From NCBI RefSeq assembly GCF_006715565.1, contig NZ_VFNL01000001.1:1550001-1614000 (forward strand): 64,000 bases of DNA, written 5' to 3'. Source of the stretch: Microbacterium sp. SLBN-154 (GTDB lineage: Bacteria > Actinomycetota > Actinomycetes > Actinomycetales > Microbacteriaceae). A model generated the notes under the pieces. The model had not been told where the DNA came from. It did not search any database and was given only the letters and a program-made list of their open reading frames with translations. A program made the position numbers and the translations under genes. Of this stretch, positions 44,970 to 53,624 are shown one piece after another. Position 1 is the stretch's first letter. Every line of letters starts with the position of its first letter.

Positions 44970-45455
44970 ATGACCGCGGAACAGCGCGTACACCTGGCGA
45001 AGTCGGCTCCCCCCGCCTACAGCTCGCTCGCGGGCCTGGCGAAGCAGGTCGGGGCGATCGCGGCCGAGGCCGGCATCGATGACCGCCTCAAGGAGATCGT
45101 GCAGATCCACGTGTCCCAGCTCAACGGCTGCGCCTACTGCGTGCGCGTGCACGTGGAGAAGGGGGTGAAGGCGGGGCTCGACGCCGACGTCGTCGCGCAG
45201 ATCGCCACGTGGCGTGACTCGGGCGTCTTCTCCGAGCGCGAGCGGGCCGGGCTCGAGCTGGCCGAGGCCTTCACCTTCATCCACGACGACGGGATCCCCG
45301 ACGACGTCTACGACCGTGTCGGGGGTGTCCTGAGCGAGGCCGAGTACGTCGCCCTCAGCTGGATCCTCATCTCCATCAACGCCTTCAACCGCCTCGCCAT
45401 CGCCGGGCGGTACCCGGTTGCGTCGCGGGAGACCAGCGCGGCGACCTCGCGATGA
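44970..45455 (+). CDS. Carboxymuconolactone-decarboxylase/AhpD-like protein
   Basis: 161 residues, all helical. LKEIVQIHVSQLNGCAYCVRVHVEKGVKAGL carries the CxxC and downstream His of AhpD-type alkylhydroperoxidase-like proteins (E-x-x-x-H...CxxC-x3-H). These act as thiol reductants of peroxides; many homologues are uncharacterised. It is coupled to the following phosphatase by a 4-base overlap. Confidence 0.88.
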   Translation: MTAEQRVHLAKSAPPAYSSLAGLAKQVGAIAAEAGIDDRLKEIVQIHVSQLNGCAYCVRVHVEKGVKAGLDADVVAQIATWRDSGVFSERERAGLELAEAFTFIHDDGIPDDVYDRVGGVLSEAEYVALSWILISINAFNRLAIAGRYPVASRETSAATSR

Positions 45456-46219
45456 CCTCGGACGCCCCGCACGTCCCCGGCAGCGTCAACCTCCGCGACA
45501 CCGGGGGGCTCCCGGCCGGTCGCGGCACGACGCGATCCGGCGTCCTCTTCCGGTCGGGGAATCTCGCCCAGCTCCACGACGACGGTGTGGCGGCGCTCGG
45601 TCGCCTGGGCATCCGGACCATCGTCGACCTCCGCGCCGACGACGAGGTCGCCCACGCCCCGAGCCGCGTGGGTTCGCTCGGGGTCACCACGGCCCATGTG
45701 CCGCTCTTCCTCGGCTCGGTGACCTCGTTCTTCACCCAGGACATGAGCCTGTCCGACATGTACCGCTCGCTCGCCGAGGAATCGGGTGAGCAGATCGTGA
45801 CCGCGATCCGCGCCATCCTCGGTGATCCCCCCGCCCTGGTCCACTGCACGGTGGGGAAGGATCGCACGGGGGTCACCGTCGCCATCGCGCTCGCCGCGGC
45901 GGGCGTCGACCGCGAGGCGATCATCGCCGACTACGCCCGCACCGAGGGCCTGCTGCCCGAGTGGCGCAACCGCGACATCGTGGCGCGGCTGAAGCAGCGG
46001 CATCCCGAAGCCGTTCATCTGGAGGAACTGGCCACCCGCTCCCCGGCGCCGGTGATGCGCGCGTTCCTCGCCGACCTGGATGAGCGCTACGGGTCGGTGG
46101 CCGGTTTCCTCGTCGCGCACGGGCTCGGCGAGGACGAGGTACGGCGGCTCCGCGAGGTTCTCGTGGAGGAGGCGAGGGGTGCCTCCGAGAAAGACCTCGC
46201 ATCGAACGACTCAGGTTAG
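45452..46219 (+). CDS. Tyrosine-protein phosphatase, MptpB/PtpB-like
   Basis: 255 residues. SVNLRDTGGLPAGRGTTRSGVLFRSGNLAQL is the N-terminal signature of this PtpB-like family and HCTVGKDRTGVTVAIALAAAGV carries the CX5R catalytic loop with the extra Lys-Asp seen in MptpB. The C-terminal lid region (YGSVAGFLVAHGLGEDEV) is present. It may act on phosphotyrosine, phosphoserine or phosphoinositides. The ATG overlaps the AhpD-like stop by 4 bases. No signal peptide. Confidence 0.9.
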   Translation: MTSDAPHVPGSVNLRDTGGLPAGRGTTRSGVLFRSGNLAQLHDDGVAALGRLGIRTIVDLRADDEVAHAPSRVGSLGVTTAHVPLFLGSVTSFFTQDMSLSDMYRSLAEESGEQIVTAIRAILGDPPALVHCTVGKDRTGVTVAIALAAAGVDREAIIADYARTEGLLPEWRNRDIVARLKQRHPEAVHLEELATRSPAPVMRAFLADLDERYGSVAGFLVAHGLGEDEVRRLREVLVEEARGASEKDLASNDSG

Positions 46220-46243
46220 GCAACCCTTCCTCCGCGGTATAGT
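46211..46243 (+). promoter_or_regulatory. Iron-box-like operator over the SIP gene promoter
   Basis: TCAGGTTAGGCAACCCTTC (46211-46229) matches 14 of 19 positions of the DtxR/IdeR consensus and is partly palindromic. It overlaps the expected -35 region of a promoter whose -10 is TATAGT (46238-46243), ending 9 bases before ATG 46253. Iron-dependent repression is the likely consequence. Confidence 0.55.
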
Positions 46244-46252
46244 GAGAGGGCC

Positions 46253-46729
46253 ATGTCGAAGATCGCCCCGTCGCCCACCGAGCACAACACCGCTGCCTGC
46301 CGCTCATCGCGGCACACGCGCGTGCAGCACGTGATCGCCGCCGACGAAGCGTCACTCGTCGAGCTCGAGACGCTGCTGGCGACCCTCCCGCTGTGCTCGA
46401 CCGGACGGGTGTTCATCGAGATCCCCGACGACGCCGCCCGCAGGGACATCGCTGTTCCGCCGCGGATGGTGCTCACCTGGCTCGATCGCTCGCGCCGCAG
46501 CGGCGCACCCGGCACGGGGCGCGGCTGCGCCTCGGGCGAGGCTCTGTCCCGCGCGGTGATCGCATGGGCCGACGAGATGCTCTGCGACGACGGCGACGCC
46601 ACGCGCATCCATCTGCTGGGCGGCTACCTCGGGACCGTCGACATCGTCGAACACCTCACCGGGGTGCGCGGGATCGACCCCTCGCACATCCACACGCCGG
46701 CTCGCTACGGTCTCAGCTCCGCGCGCTGA
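46253..46729 (+). CDS. Siderophore-interacting-protein C-terminal-domain protein
   Basis: 158 residues corresponding to the NAD(P)H-binding half of siderophore-interacting ferric reductases: VIAADEASLVELETLLATLPL, GRVFIEIPDD, LTWLDR, then WADEMLC and IHLLGGYLGTVDIVEHLTGVRG. The FAD-binding barrel of full-length SIPs is absent, so it may work with a separate flavoprotein or another electron donor. An iron box covers the promoter. The gene runs 17 bases past the stop of the opposing HExxH gene. Confidence 0.85.
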   Translation: MSKIAPSPTEHNTAACRSSRHTRVQHVIAADEASLVELETLLATLPLCSTGRVFIEIPDDAARRDIAVPPRMVLTWLDRSRRSGAPGTGRGCASGEALSRAVIAWADEMLCDDGDATRIHLLGGYLGTVDIVEHLTGVRGIDPSHIHTPARYGLSSAR

Positions 46730-47138
46730 CGCGCCCTGGCCGGCGGGGAAGATATCGGCCGTCCTCCAGGCCCGCCTCGACCTCGAAGCGGTTGCGCAGA
46801 GGATCACGCCCCGCCAGCAGGTACAGCACGGGCATGAGGAATCCGTAGCGGCGCCATTGGCGCTTGTGCACCGCCTCGTGTCGGAGGAGCCGGTCGTCGA
46901 TCGAGCCCGTGCCGGTGAGGAAGCAGTCCCCGACGCACACTCCGCCTCGCGCGAAGGTCCACCTCGGCATGCCGCGGAAGACGAGCAGACCGCCCCGGCG
47001 CTCGACCCTGCCCGTGCTCCACAGCGCGCCCCACACGCGGCCGAGGGTGCACCCGTAGAGGTACCCGAGGTAGCTGACCGGCGAGTCGAGAAGCAGGGCC
47101 GGGATGAACCGGTCGGGGTCGGCGGGGTCGTCGCTCAC
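46713..47138 (-). CDS. Small HExxH-containing protein
   Basis: 141 residues from GTG 47138. VSYLGYLYGCTLGRVWGALWSTGRVERRGGLLVFRGMPRW, in parts, is followed by GVCVGDCFLTG and LLRHEAVHKRQWRRYGFLMPVLYLLAGRDPLRNRFEVEAGLEDG. HEAVH fits a zinc-metallopeptidase HExxH motif and a later Glu could be the third ligand. Homologues are commonly labelled Fe-S oxidoreductase, which the sequence does not support. Hydrophobic segments suggest membrane contact. The start overlaps the arginase-family stop by 4 bases. Confidence 0.72.
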   Translation of the reverse strand: MSDDPADPDRFIPALLLDSPVSYLGYLYGCTLGRVWGALWSTGRVERRGGLLVFRGMPRWTFARGGVCVGDCFLTGTGSIDDRLLRHEAVHKRQWRRYGFLMPVLYLLAGRDPLRNRFEVEAGLEDGRYLPRRPGRVSARS

Positions 47139-47947
47139 GCCAACGCCCCAACGATGCGCAGGATCGTGCCGAGATCGTCGACGGCGACCTCGGGTTCGGT
47201 CGGGGAGAACTCGGTGAGCGTCGCTCCGGCGAGGGGGAGGCGGGCTCGCACGGCGCGGATCGTGCCGACGACCTGCTCCACCGTGGCTCCGAAGGGCACC
47301 GGATGACTCACCCCGCTGATCAACCCGGGGTCGAGCACGTCGAGGTCGACGTGGATGTACACGCGACTGGCCCCGGTCGCAGCCACCGCCTCTGCCACGG
47401 CATCGGAATCGGCGAGGGCTTCGGCGCCGAGAAGGGTGATACCGGATGCCGGAGCGAAGTCCTCCTCCTCGGGATCGAATTCGCGGGTCCCCGCCAGCAG
47501 GACCCGTTCGGCGGGAAGCGGGGGATCCAGGGCGAGCCCCGACGGGGCGTCGCCGAGGAGAGCACGCACGACCATGCCGTGGAACGCCCCGCTCGGCGAC
47601 GTCGACGGCGTCTGCAGATCGGCATGCGCATCGAGCCACAGGACGGCGACATCGGAAGTGTCGAGCGCGGCGAGGGAGGGAAGGGCTACACCGCAGTCGC
47701 CGCCGACCACGACCGCCGGCCCGTCGCCGTCGGCGACCGCGCGCGAGACCAGCTCGGCGATGCGTCTGAGGGAGCTGAACCTGCGCACTCCCGAGCCGAG
47801 GTCCTCACCAGCCTCGGTGGGGACGTCGAGGATGGTCGTGGCGGCGCGGGGGAGATCGCCGGCGATCGCCAGTGCCCCGTCGATGAGACGCATCGCCCGC
47901 GACGACGACGACCCCTGCCACTGCGGGACGACGATGAACCGTGCCAC
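47135..47947 (-). CDS. Arginase/agmatinase-family protein
   Basis: 270 residues from GTG 47947, with GGAAGGAG upstream. Metal-binding motifs are VVGGDCGVALP (the usual first His replaced by Cys), LWLDAHADLQTP, and IHVDLDVLDPGLISG. The substitution of GGDH by GGDC is found in some family members and leaves four aspartates and one histidine as likely Mn ligands. Whether it acts on arginine, agmatine, formiminoglutamate or another ureido compound is unknown. It is coupled to the HExxH gene by a 4-base overlap. Confidence 0.87.
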   Translation of the reverse strand: MARFIVVPQWQGSSSSRAMRLIDGALAIAGDLPRAATTILDVPTEAGEDLGSGVRRFSSLRRIAELVSRAVADGDGPAVVVGGDCGVALPSLAALDTSDVAVLWLDAHADLQTPSTSPSGAFHGMVVRALLGDAPSGLALDPPLPAERVLLAGTREFDPEEEDFAPASGITLLGAEALADSDAVAEAVAATGASRVYIHVDLDVLDPGLISGVSHPVPFGATVEQVVGTIRAVRARLPLAGATLTEFSPTEPEVAVDDLGTILRIVGALA

Positions 47948-48012
47948 GTCGGCTCCTTCCGTGAGAACGGCGACGGGGGTGGGCGATCGTGCGCCCACCC
48001 CCGTCGATGCGA

Positions 48013-48768
48013 TCAGACCGCGTCGGGGCTGGCGGGCAGCGCCTGGGGCGTCGGGCCCCCGGTCTTCAGCGCGGCCAGGCGCGCCTCGACCTCGGTGAGC
48101 TCACCGACGTCCTCCAGCGCGTTGAACTGGGCGTCCAGGCTCGAGGCGGCGAGTTCCTGCTTGCCCTGGGCCAGGGCCTCCTGGCGGCGCACCTTGTCCT
48201 CGAACCGCCCGAGCTCGCTGGTGGGGTCGAGAACGTCGATGGAGCGGACCGCGTCGTGCACCTTGGTCTGGGCTTCGGCGACCTTCGCGCGCGACAGCAG
48301 CTCGGAGCGCTTGGACTTCAGCTGATCCAGCTTCTGCTTCATTCCGTTCAGGCCGTCCTTGAGCTTGTCGACGACCTCGGTCTGGGTGGCGATGGTGGGG
48401 GCGATCGCCCGCGCCTCGTTCTCCTCGCTGATCTGGCGCTGCAGCGCGATCTTGGCGAGGTTGTCGAACTTGTCGGCGTCGACGATGTTGCCCTGGGCGC
48501 GCAGCTCGTCGGCCTTGCGGCTGGCCGCGAGCGCCTTGTTGCCCCACTCGGCAGCCGCCTGCACGTCCTCCTGGTGGTCGCGCTCGAGCAGGCGCAGGTT
48601 GCCGATCGTCTCGGCGATCGCCGACTCGGCATCGGCGATGGAGTTGGTGTAGTCGCGCACCAGCTGATCGAGCATCTTCTGCGGATCCTCGGCCTGGTCG
48701 ATGAGGGCGTTGATGTTCGCTCGGACGAGCGTGGAGATGCGACCGAAGATGGACTGCTTGGCCATCAT
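48013..48768 (-). CDS. pspA: PspA/IM30-family membrane-maintenance protein
   Basis: 251 residues (ATG 48768 or the next codon at 48765; GGAAGGA upstream). SIFGRISTLVRANINALIDQAEDPQKMLDQLVRDY is the amphipathic N-terminal helix and helix 1 of PspA, followed by the long coiled coil (AIAETIGNLRLLERDHQ, LKDGLNGMKQKLDQLKSKRSELLSRAKVAEAQ). PspA oligomerises on damaged membranes. It lies 88 bases downstream of the TPM-protein gene on the same strand, a likely functional pairing. Confidence 0.92.
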   Translation of the reverse strand: MMAKQSIFGRISTLVRANINALIDQAEDPQKMLDQLVRDYTNSIADAESAIAETIGNLRLLERDHQEDVQAAAEWGNKALAASRKADELRAQGNIVDADKFDNLAKIALQRQISEENEARAIAPTIATQTEVVDKLKDGLNGMKQKLDQLKSKRSELLSRAKVAEAQTKVHDAVRSIDVLDPTSELGRFEDKVRRQEALAQGKQELAASSLDAQFNALEDVGELTEVEARLAALKTGGPTPQALPASPDAV

Positions 48769-48856
48769 GTTTCCTTCCTGTCGGTACGTGGGGTGAGCCG
48801 GAGCTCGGGGTCGAACGATGTGCGTGCCGGTGATGGTTGCGGACATGGGCGGCGGA

Positions 48857-50860
48857 TCAGAAGCGGCCACCTCCGCGGCGCCCGCGTGTGCCGCTCCCTC
48901 CGAAGCTACCGGTGCGGAATCCGCCGCCGCCCGAACGGCGTCCGCCGAACGAGGCGGAGCCGCCGGAGCGCCACGAGGAACCGCCCCCTCCGCCGCGCAG
49001 GGAGTTGACGACGATACCGCCGAGGATGGCCCCGAGGATGTCGCTGCCGCCGCCACCGGTTCGGCCACCGCCGAACATGCCGTCGCTGTTGTATCCGCCG
49101 CCGTCGAAGGCGCCGACGTCGCGCTGGGCGGTGGCCAGGGCCTCGTCGGCGAGCGCCTGGGCGCGCTGAGCCTCGGCTAGTGCGGCGCGCGGATCGGAGG
49201 TCTGGAGCTGCTCGGCGCGGACGGCGGCGGCGCCGGCCTCGGCGAGCCGGGTGCGTGCGTTCGCGCCCACCGCCCCTCGCCGCGTCATGATGTAGTCCTC
49301 CGCCGCCGCGACCCGGGCGCGGGCGCGGGTGAGGGTGCGGGAGAGCGACTCGGTGAGCCGATGCTGCTCGGCCTGCGCGTCGCGGATGCCCGCTACCAGC
49401 GCGTCGAGCTGCTGATCCGCGGCCTGCAGCCGCTGCAGCGTCGCGAGCGGGTCACGGGGGCTCGCCGACAATTCGTCGCGGGCGAGCCCGGTGACCTGCC
49501 GTGTGGCCGCGACGGCGGCGGCGACCTGGCCGTCGGGGTCGGGCAGTGCCCCCGATGCAGCCGTCTCACGCTCGAGCTCGGCGATGAGATCGGATGCCGC
49601 CGTCTCGGCGTCACGCAGATCGGTGGCCAGTTTCTCCACCGCGTTCTCGAGCACCTCGGCCTGGTCGACGGCCTCTTCGGCAGCGCGGATCCCGACGGCG
49701 GCCTCGCCGCCATCGCCGCCATCCAGGGCGGTCCTCGCCTCGGCCAGCTGCTGCTCGGCGAACCCGAGACGCTGACGCGCCTGGTCGACGTTGTCAGCGA
49801 CGGCGCTCAGGGCGGTGTCGCGGTAGATCGCGAGCAGCTGCGTCATCCGCTCCTCCGCGTCGCTGAGCCGGGCGATCGCATGCTCTCGCTCGCCCGCGAC
49901 ACGGGCGAGGGCCTCGGGCGCGGTGCGCTCGAGCTCGCGCAGCGCATCGAAGTCGGCGGCCTTCTCGTCGAGCCCGGCGTTGGCGGCCTGGCAAAGCTGG
50001 AGGATGCGCTCGTTCCACTCCCGGCGCTCCGCGTCGGTGTCGGCGATCTCGTCGTCGAGGCGCTGCTTGAGCGTGAAGGCCTCGGCGAGCTGCGCCTTGG
50101 CCGTGTCGAGGGCGGCGACGAAACCGGCGGTGGCGTCGTCGCCGAACTGCGCGCGGGCGAAGCCGAGCTCCTGTTCGCTGGTGCGGACGGCGTCGTCGGT
50201 GTCGACCAGCGCCGAGGCGGCCTGCCGTTCGAGGTCGGCCAGGGGCACCTGCGGAGCCTCGGCCGACGCGGGGTGCGCGCCGGCGCCGGCACCGACGGCC
50301 CGGCGGCGGCGCACGACGAGCCAGATGACGGCGACGGCGGCGATCCCCACGAGAACGAGGACGAAGATCCACCCCGCTCCGGCACCGGAGGTGGTGGCGG
50401 ACTCGAAACCGGCGACCGTCGTGGTCACCGCACCCACCCAGTCCCCGTCGCGGAGGAAGGGGCGGATCTCTCCTTCGATGGCGGTCAGCTCGTCGGCCGA
50501 CACCGGGCCCGCGCTGTCGGCGGAGATGTAGTACTCCCGCCCATCGGTCGACACCGCGAGAACGTACTGGTCCACGCCGAGCCCGTTCCGCGAGGCCACC
50601 TCGTCGGCCCACTGCTGACTGTCGGCGGGGTTGGTGAACTCCGAGACGAAGACCGCGTAGAGGTCGATGCCGGTCTGGTCGTACAGCTCGGCGAGCTGAT
50701 CCTGCACGGCCGACTCCTCGGCCTGGTCGAGCACATCGGACTCGTCGACCACGTACCCGGCGCCCAGCTCCACCGGGTCGGTCGCCGAAGCGGCGGGTCC
50801 GACCGCCACGAGGATCATCGTCAGCGCCGCCGTGACCGCCGCCGCCCATCGCGCACGCAT
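48857..50860 (-). CDS. TPM-domain membrane protein with coiled coil and Gly/Arg-rich tail
   Basis: 667 residues. Sec-type signal peptide (about 1-26, ending ASA), extracytoplasmic TPM domain (about 30-160: YVVDESDVLDQAEESAVQDQLAELYDQTGIDLYAVFV, VLAVSTDGREYYIS), one membrane helix (about 168-188, GWIFVLVLVGIAAVAVIWLV), a long cytoplasmic coiled-coil region, then a Gly-rich tail with SDILGAILGGIVVNSL and a basic GGSGTRGRRGGGRF end. TPM domains act in envelope stress or as phosphatase-like modules. Its C-terminal third is shared with the 694-2043 gene. It is followed by pspA, which suggests a membrane-stress operon. Confidence 0.9.
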   Translation of the reverse strand: MRARWAAAVTAALTMILVAVGPAASATDPVELGAGYVVDESDVLDQAEESAVQDQLAELYDQTGIDLYAVFVSEFTNPADSQQWADEVASRNGLGVDQYVLAVSTDGREYYISADSAGPVSADELTAIEGEIRPFLRDGDWVGAVTTTVAGFESATTSGAGAGWIFVLVLVGIAAVAVIWLVVRRRRAVGAGAGAHPASAEAPQVPLADLERQAASALVDTDDAVRTSEQELGFARAQFGDDATAGFVAALDTAKAQLAEAFTLKQRLDDEIADTDAERREWNERILQLCQAANAGLDEKAADFDALRELERTAPEALARVAGEREHAIARLSDAEERMTQLLAIYRDTALSAVADNVDQARQRLGFAEQQLAEARTALDGGDGGEAAVGIRAAEEAVDQAEVLENAVEKLATDLRDAETAASDLIAELERETAASGALPDPDGQVAAAVAATRQVTGLARDELSASPRDPLATLQRLQAADQQLDALVAGIRDAQAEQHRLTESLSRTLTRARARVAAAEDYIMTRRGAVGANARTRLAEAGAAAVRAEQLQTSDPRAALAEAQRAQALADEALATAQRDVGAFDGGGYNSDGMFGGGRTGGGGSDILGAILGGIVVNSLRGGGGGSSWRSGGSASFGGRRSGGGGFRTGSFGGSGTRGRRGGGRF

Positions 50861-51000
50861 GGATCAGCCTCCCACCGTGAGTCTATGCAGGGGGGCTGAC
50901 CACGCGGTAGGGAAACGTCCAGGCTCGCGCGAGTCGCGGGTCGCTGCGCCTCGCGGCGACACCTCACGGATAGGGTCTTCGCGGCCGCGGAGGGGAACAG

Positions 51001-51843
51001 ATGGACGATCGATACGGTGGCGACGTGCTGTCGGCGGGGTGGCGCGAGCGCGGCCGTCCGGTGGTGGCGCGCGTCGGCGCGGAGCGCGACCTCGTCGTCG
51101 AAGTCGCCGACGACGGGTTCTGCGGCGCCGTCACCGGCGTCACCGGGGGACTGGTCGAACTCGAGGACCGCCTCGGTCGGCGACGGGTGTTCCCGCTCGG
51201 GCCCGGATTCATCATCGACGGAGCCGACGTGATCCTCGACCCCCCGCGTCCGGCGGCGTCGGCACCTAGACGCACGGCATCGGGATCGTTCGCGGTCGCC
51301 GACGCGCGGGCGCGGACGGCCCGGGCGAGCCGCATCCTCGTCGAGGGACGACACGATGCCGAACTGGTCGAGAAGGTCTGGGGCGACGATCTGCGCGTCG
51401 AGGGGGTCGTGGTCGAGTATCTGGAAGGAGTCGACCATCTCGCCGATGTCCTCGACGCCGACCCGCCCCGTTCCGACCGCCGCTACGGCGTGCTCGTCGA
51501 CCACCTCGTGCCGGGCTCGAAGGAGTCGCGGCTGGCGGCCGCGGTCGAGGCGTCCCGCCACGGGCCGTTCCTGCGGATCGTGGGGCATCCCTTCGTCGAC
51601 GTCTGGCAGTGCGTCACGCCCCGGGCGATGGGGATTACCGCGTGGCCCGAGGTGCCGCGGGGCATCGAGTTCAAGGTCGGCGTCTGCCGGGCGCTCGGCT
51701 GGCCTGCGCGGGATCAGGCCGACATCGCCCGCGCCTGGCAGCGCATCCTCGGACGCGTGAGCTCGTACCGCGACCTCGAACCGGCGCTTCTCGGGCGTGT
51801 GGAGGAGCTCATCGATTTCGTGACCGAACCCGGCACCGCGTGA
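51001..51843 (+). CDS. DUF3097-family protein
   Basis: 280 residues from ATG 51001, with GGAGGGG upstream. A small N-terminal barrel (GFCGAVTGVTGGLVELEDRLGRRRVFPLGPGFIIDG) is followed by a Toprim-like alpha/beta domain (SRILVEGRHDAELVEKVWGDDLRVEGVVVEYLEG, YGVLVDHLVPGSKES, RIVGHPFVDVWQCVTPRAMGI). The acidic residues in VEGRHDAELVEKVWGDD and VDHLV resemble Toprim metal sites, hinting at nucleic-acid work; this is inference. It is conserved in actinobacteria and uncharacterised, and is followed by trmB. Confidence 0.85.
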   Translation: MDDRYGGDVLSAGWRERGRPVVARVGAERDLVVEVADDGFCGAVTGVTGGLVELEDRLGRRRVFPLGPGFIIDGADVILDPPRPAASAPRRTASGSFAVADARARTARASRILVEGRHDAELVEKVWGDDLRVEGVVVEYLEGVDHLADVLDADPPRSDRRYGVLVDHLVPGSKESRLAAAVEASRHGPFLRIVGHPFVDVWQCVTPRAMGITAWPEVPRGIEFKVGVCRALGWPARDQADIARAWQRILGRVSSYRDLEPALLGRVEELIDFVTEPGTA

Positions 51844-51851
51844 GGGGTCGG

Positions 51852-51857
51852 TAGCCT
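51852..51857 (+). promoter_or_regulatory. -10 element for trmB, leaderless arrangement
   Basis: TAGCCT ends 6 bases before ATG 51864. The intervening GGGGGC is unlikely to act as a ribosome binding site. Confidence 0.4.
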
Positions 51858-51863
51858 GGGGGC

Positions 51864-52598
51864 ATGCCCGAAGCCACCGACGTCCGCGTCTTTCGTGAGC
51901 GGCCGGTGTCGTTCGTCCGGCGGAGCGGCCGGATGTCCGAGGCCCAGGAACGCGCCTGGGCGGAGTTGTCGGCGCACTACGCGCTGGAGATCCCGCGCGG
52001 CGAGGCCGCCACGAGCGTGCGGCCGGGTGCCGCGATCGATCCCGCACGGGTGTTCGGCCGTCACGCGCCTCTCGTCGTCGAGATCGGGTCGGGTCAGGGG
52101 CACGCGATCGTCCACGCCGCGGCATCCCGTCCCGACAGCGACTTTCTCGCCGTCGAGGTCTTCAAGGCGGGCCTTGCCCGAACGATGCTCGACGCCGACC
52201 GGGCGGGCGCGCGGAACCTCCGCCTGGCCGAGGCCAACGCGCCCGAGGTGCTGGAGCATCTTCTGCCCGCCGGCTCGGTGGACGAGCTGTGGATCTTCTT
52301 CCCCGACCCGTGGCACAAGAAGCGGCACACCAAGCGCCGATTGATCGACGCGGATTTCGCCCCGTTGGTCCGGCAGGCGCTCCGCCCCGGCGGCGTCGTG
52401 CGACTGGCCACCGACTGGGAGGACTACGCGCAGCAGATGCGCCTCGTGTTCGATGAGGCGCAGGGATTCACGCGCGATTTCGCAGGGGAGTGGGCCGAGC
52501 GTCACCCCGGGCGGGTGCTCACCGCGTTCGAGCGCAAGGGCGAGCGAGCGGGGCGCGCGATCCGCGACCTCGCCTACCGCACCGCCGGTGGGCGCTGA
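51864..52598 (+). CDS. trmB: tRNA (guanine-N7-)-methyltransferase
   Basis: 244 residues. VVEIGSGQGHAIVHAAASRPDSDFLAVEVFKAGLARTM is the SAM-binding region, LWIFFPDPWHKKRHTKRRLIDADF holds the TrmB signature (FPDPWxKxRHxKRR), and LATDWEDYAQQM follows. It forms m7G46 in tRNA variable loops. The stop overlaps the next gene start by one base. Confidence 0.96.
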   Translation: MPEATDVRVFRERPVSFVRRSGRMSEAQERAWAELSAHYALEIPRGEAATSVRPGAAIDPARVFGRHAPLVVEIGSGQGHAIVHAAASRPDSDFLAVEVFKAGLARTMLDADRAGARNLRLAEANAPEVLEHLLPAGSVDELWIFFPDPWHKKRHTKRRLIDADFAPLVRQALRPGGVVRLATDWEDYAQQMRLVFDEAQGFTRDFAGEWAERHPGRVLTAFERKGERAGRAIRDLAYRTAGGR

Positions 52599-53503
52599 TG
52601 CCCGCGCTTCCCGAGGTCGCGACCCTCCACCGCCCGGCGCTGTCGGCCAAACTCGCCCCGGCGATCCTGGTGTGCCTGGCCGCTCCGGCGTTCTTCGTCC
52701 TCCTGCTGCCCTGGCTCGGGTGGACCCTTCTGGCCGCGGGTCTGCTCGCAGCGTTCCTGGTCGAGCGATCCGACGCCCGCCGTGCGATGACCTCGGGCAC
52801 GGCGGCGGAGGGCTTCGAGGGGCGTCGGCCCCCCGGCATCCTTCGCGACCTGTCTCTCATCGCCGCCGGTCTGCTCATCGTCAGCGCCATCCCGCTCAAG
52901 GCCGAGCTCGACAACATCGCCATGCTGCGGTTCACGGTGGCCCTCGGCGGGGCGGTTCTGGTGCCCTACCTGATCTCGCGATTCGTGTATCGCGACTACG
53001 CCATCCGCTTCCCGTGGCGAGGCGGTGGCCGGTGGACCTCGCTGCAGTGGGGCTGGCTCGTAGGCGTGCTGGTGCTCGGCTGGCTGATCCTGCCGTTCTA
53101 CTTCATCACGTCGGGGGTCTACCAGAACTGGCCGGTCGTGGACACCCCCGACCTCATCGCGCGACTGTTCGTCGGCGTGGGCGCGGTGGGCATCTGGGAC
53201 GAGCTGTTCTTCATCTGCACGTGCTTCGCCCTGCTCCGCCGCCACTTCCCCGACGTGCAGGCCAATGTGCTGCAGGCGATCGTCTTCGTGTCGTTCCTCT
53301 GGGAACTCGGCTACCGCGCGTGGGGTCCGGTGCTGACCATCCCCTTCGCGCTCCTTCAGGGCTACATCTTCATGCGCACGCGGTCACTCGCCTACGTCGT
53401 CACGGTGCATCTGCTCTTCGACGCCGTGGTGTTCGCCGTGCTCGTGCACGCCCACAACCCGGGGCTTCTCGACGGGCTGTTCTTCGTTCCGAGCCCCGGC
53501 TGA
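52598..53503 (+). CDS. CPBP/Rce1-like membrane protein with degenerate motifs
   Basis: 301 residues with seven or eight hydrophobic segments. The C-terminal half resembles the CPBP (CAAX protease and bacteriocin-processing) domain: GIWDELFFICTCFALLRRHFPD in place of the EExxxR motif, FVSFLWELGYRAW in place of FxxxH, and VTVHLLFDAVVFAVL for HxxxD/N. Motif 1 has Asp for the first Glu and motif 2 lacks the His, so protease activity is doubtful. Overlaps trmB by one base (TGATG). Confidence 0.72.
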   Translation: MPALPEVATLHRPALSAKLAPAILVCLAAPAFFVLLLPWLGWTLLAAGLLAAFLVERSDARRAMTSGTAAEGFEGRRPPGILRDLSLIAAGLLIVSAIPLKAELDNIAMLRFTVALGGAVLVPYLISRFVYRDYAIRFPWRGGGRWTSLQWGWLVGVLVLGWLILPFYFITSGVYQNWPVVDTPDLIARLFVGVGAVGIWDELFFICTCFALLRRHFPDVQANVLQAIVFVSFLWELGYRAWGPVLTIPFALLQGYIFMRTRSLAYVVTVHLLFDAVVFAVLVHAHNPGLLDGLFFVPSPG

Positions 53504-53624
53504 GCCCCACCGGGGAGGCCGTCCTCCTCAGGACCTTGGTCCCTGCCTCGTCCGCGGCGCCGCCCTAGCGTCGGGGTAGCGCCCGCGGCACAGGGGCCGA
53601 GTCGCCGAGGCTGGAGGAAACGAC

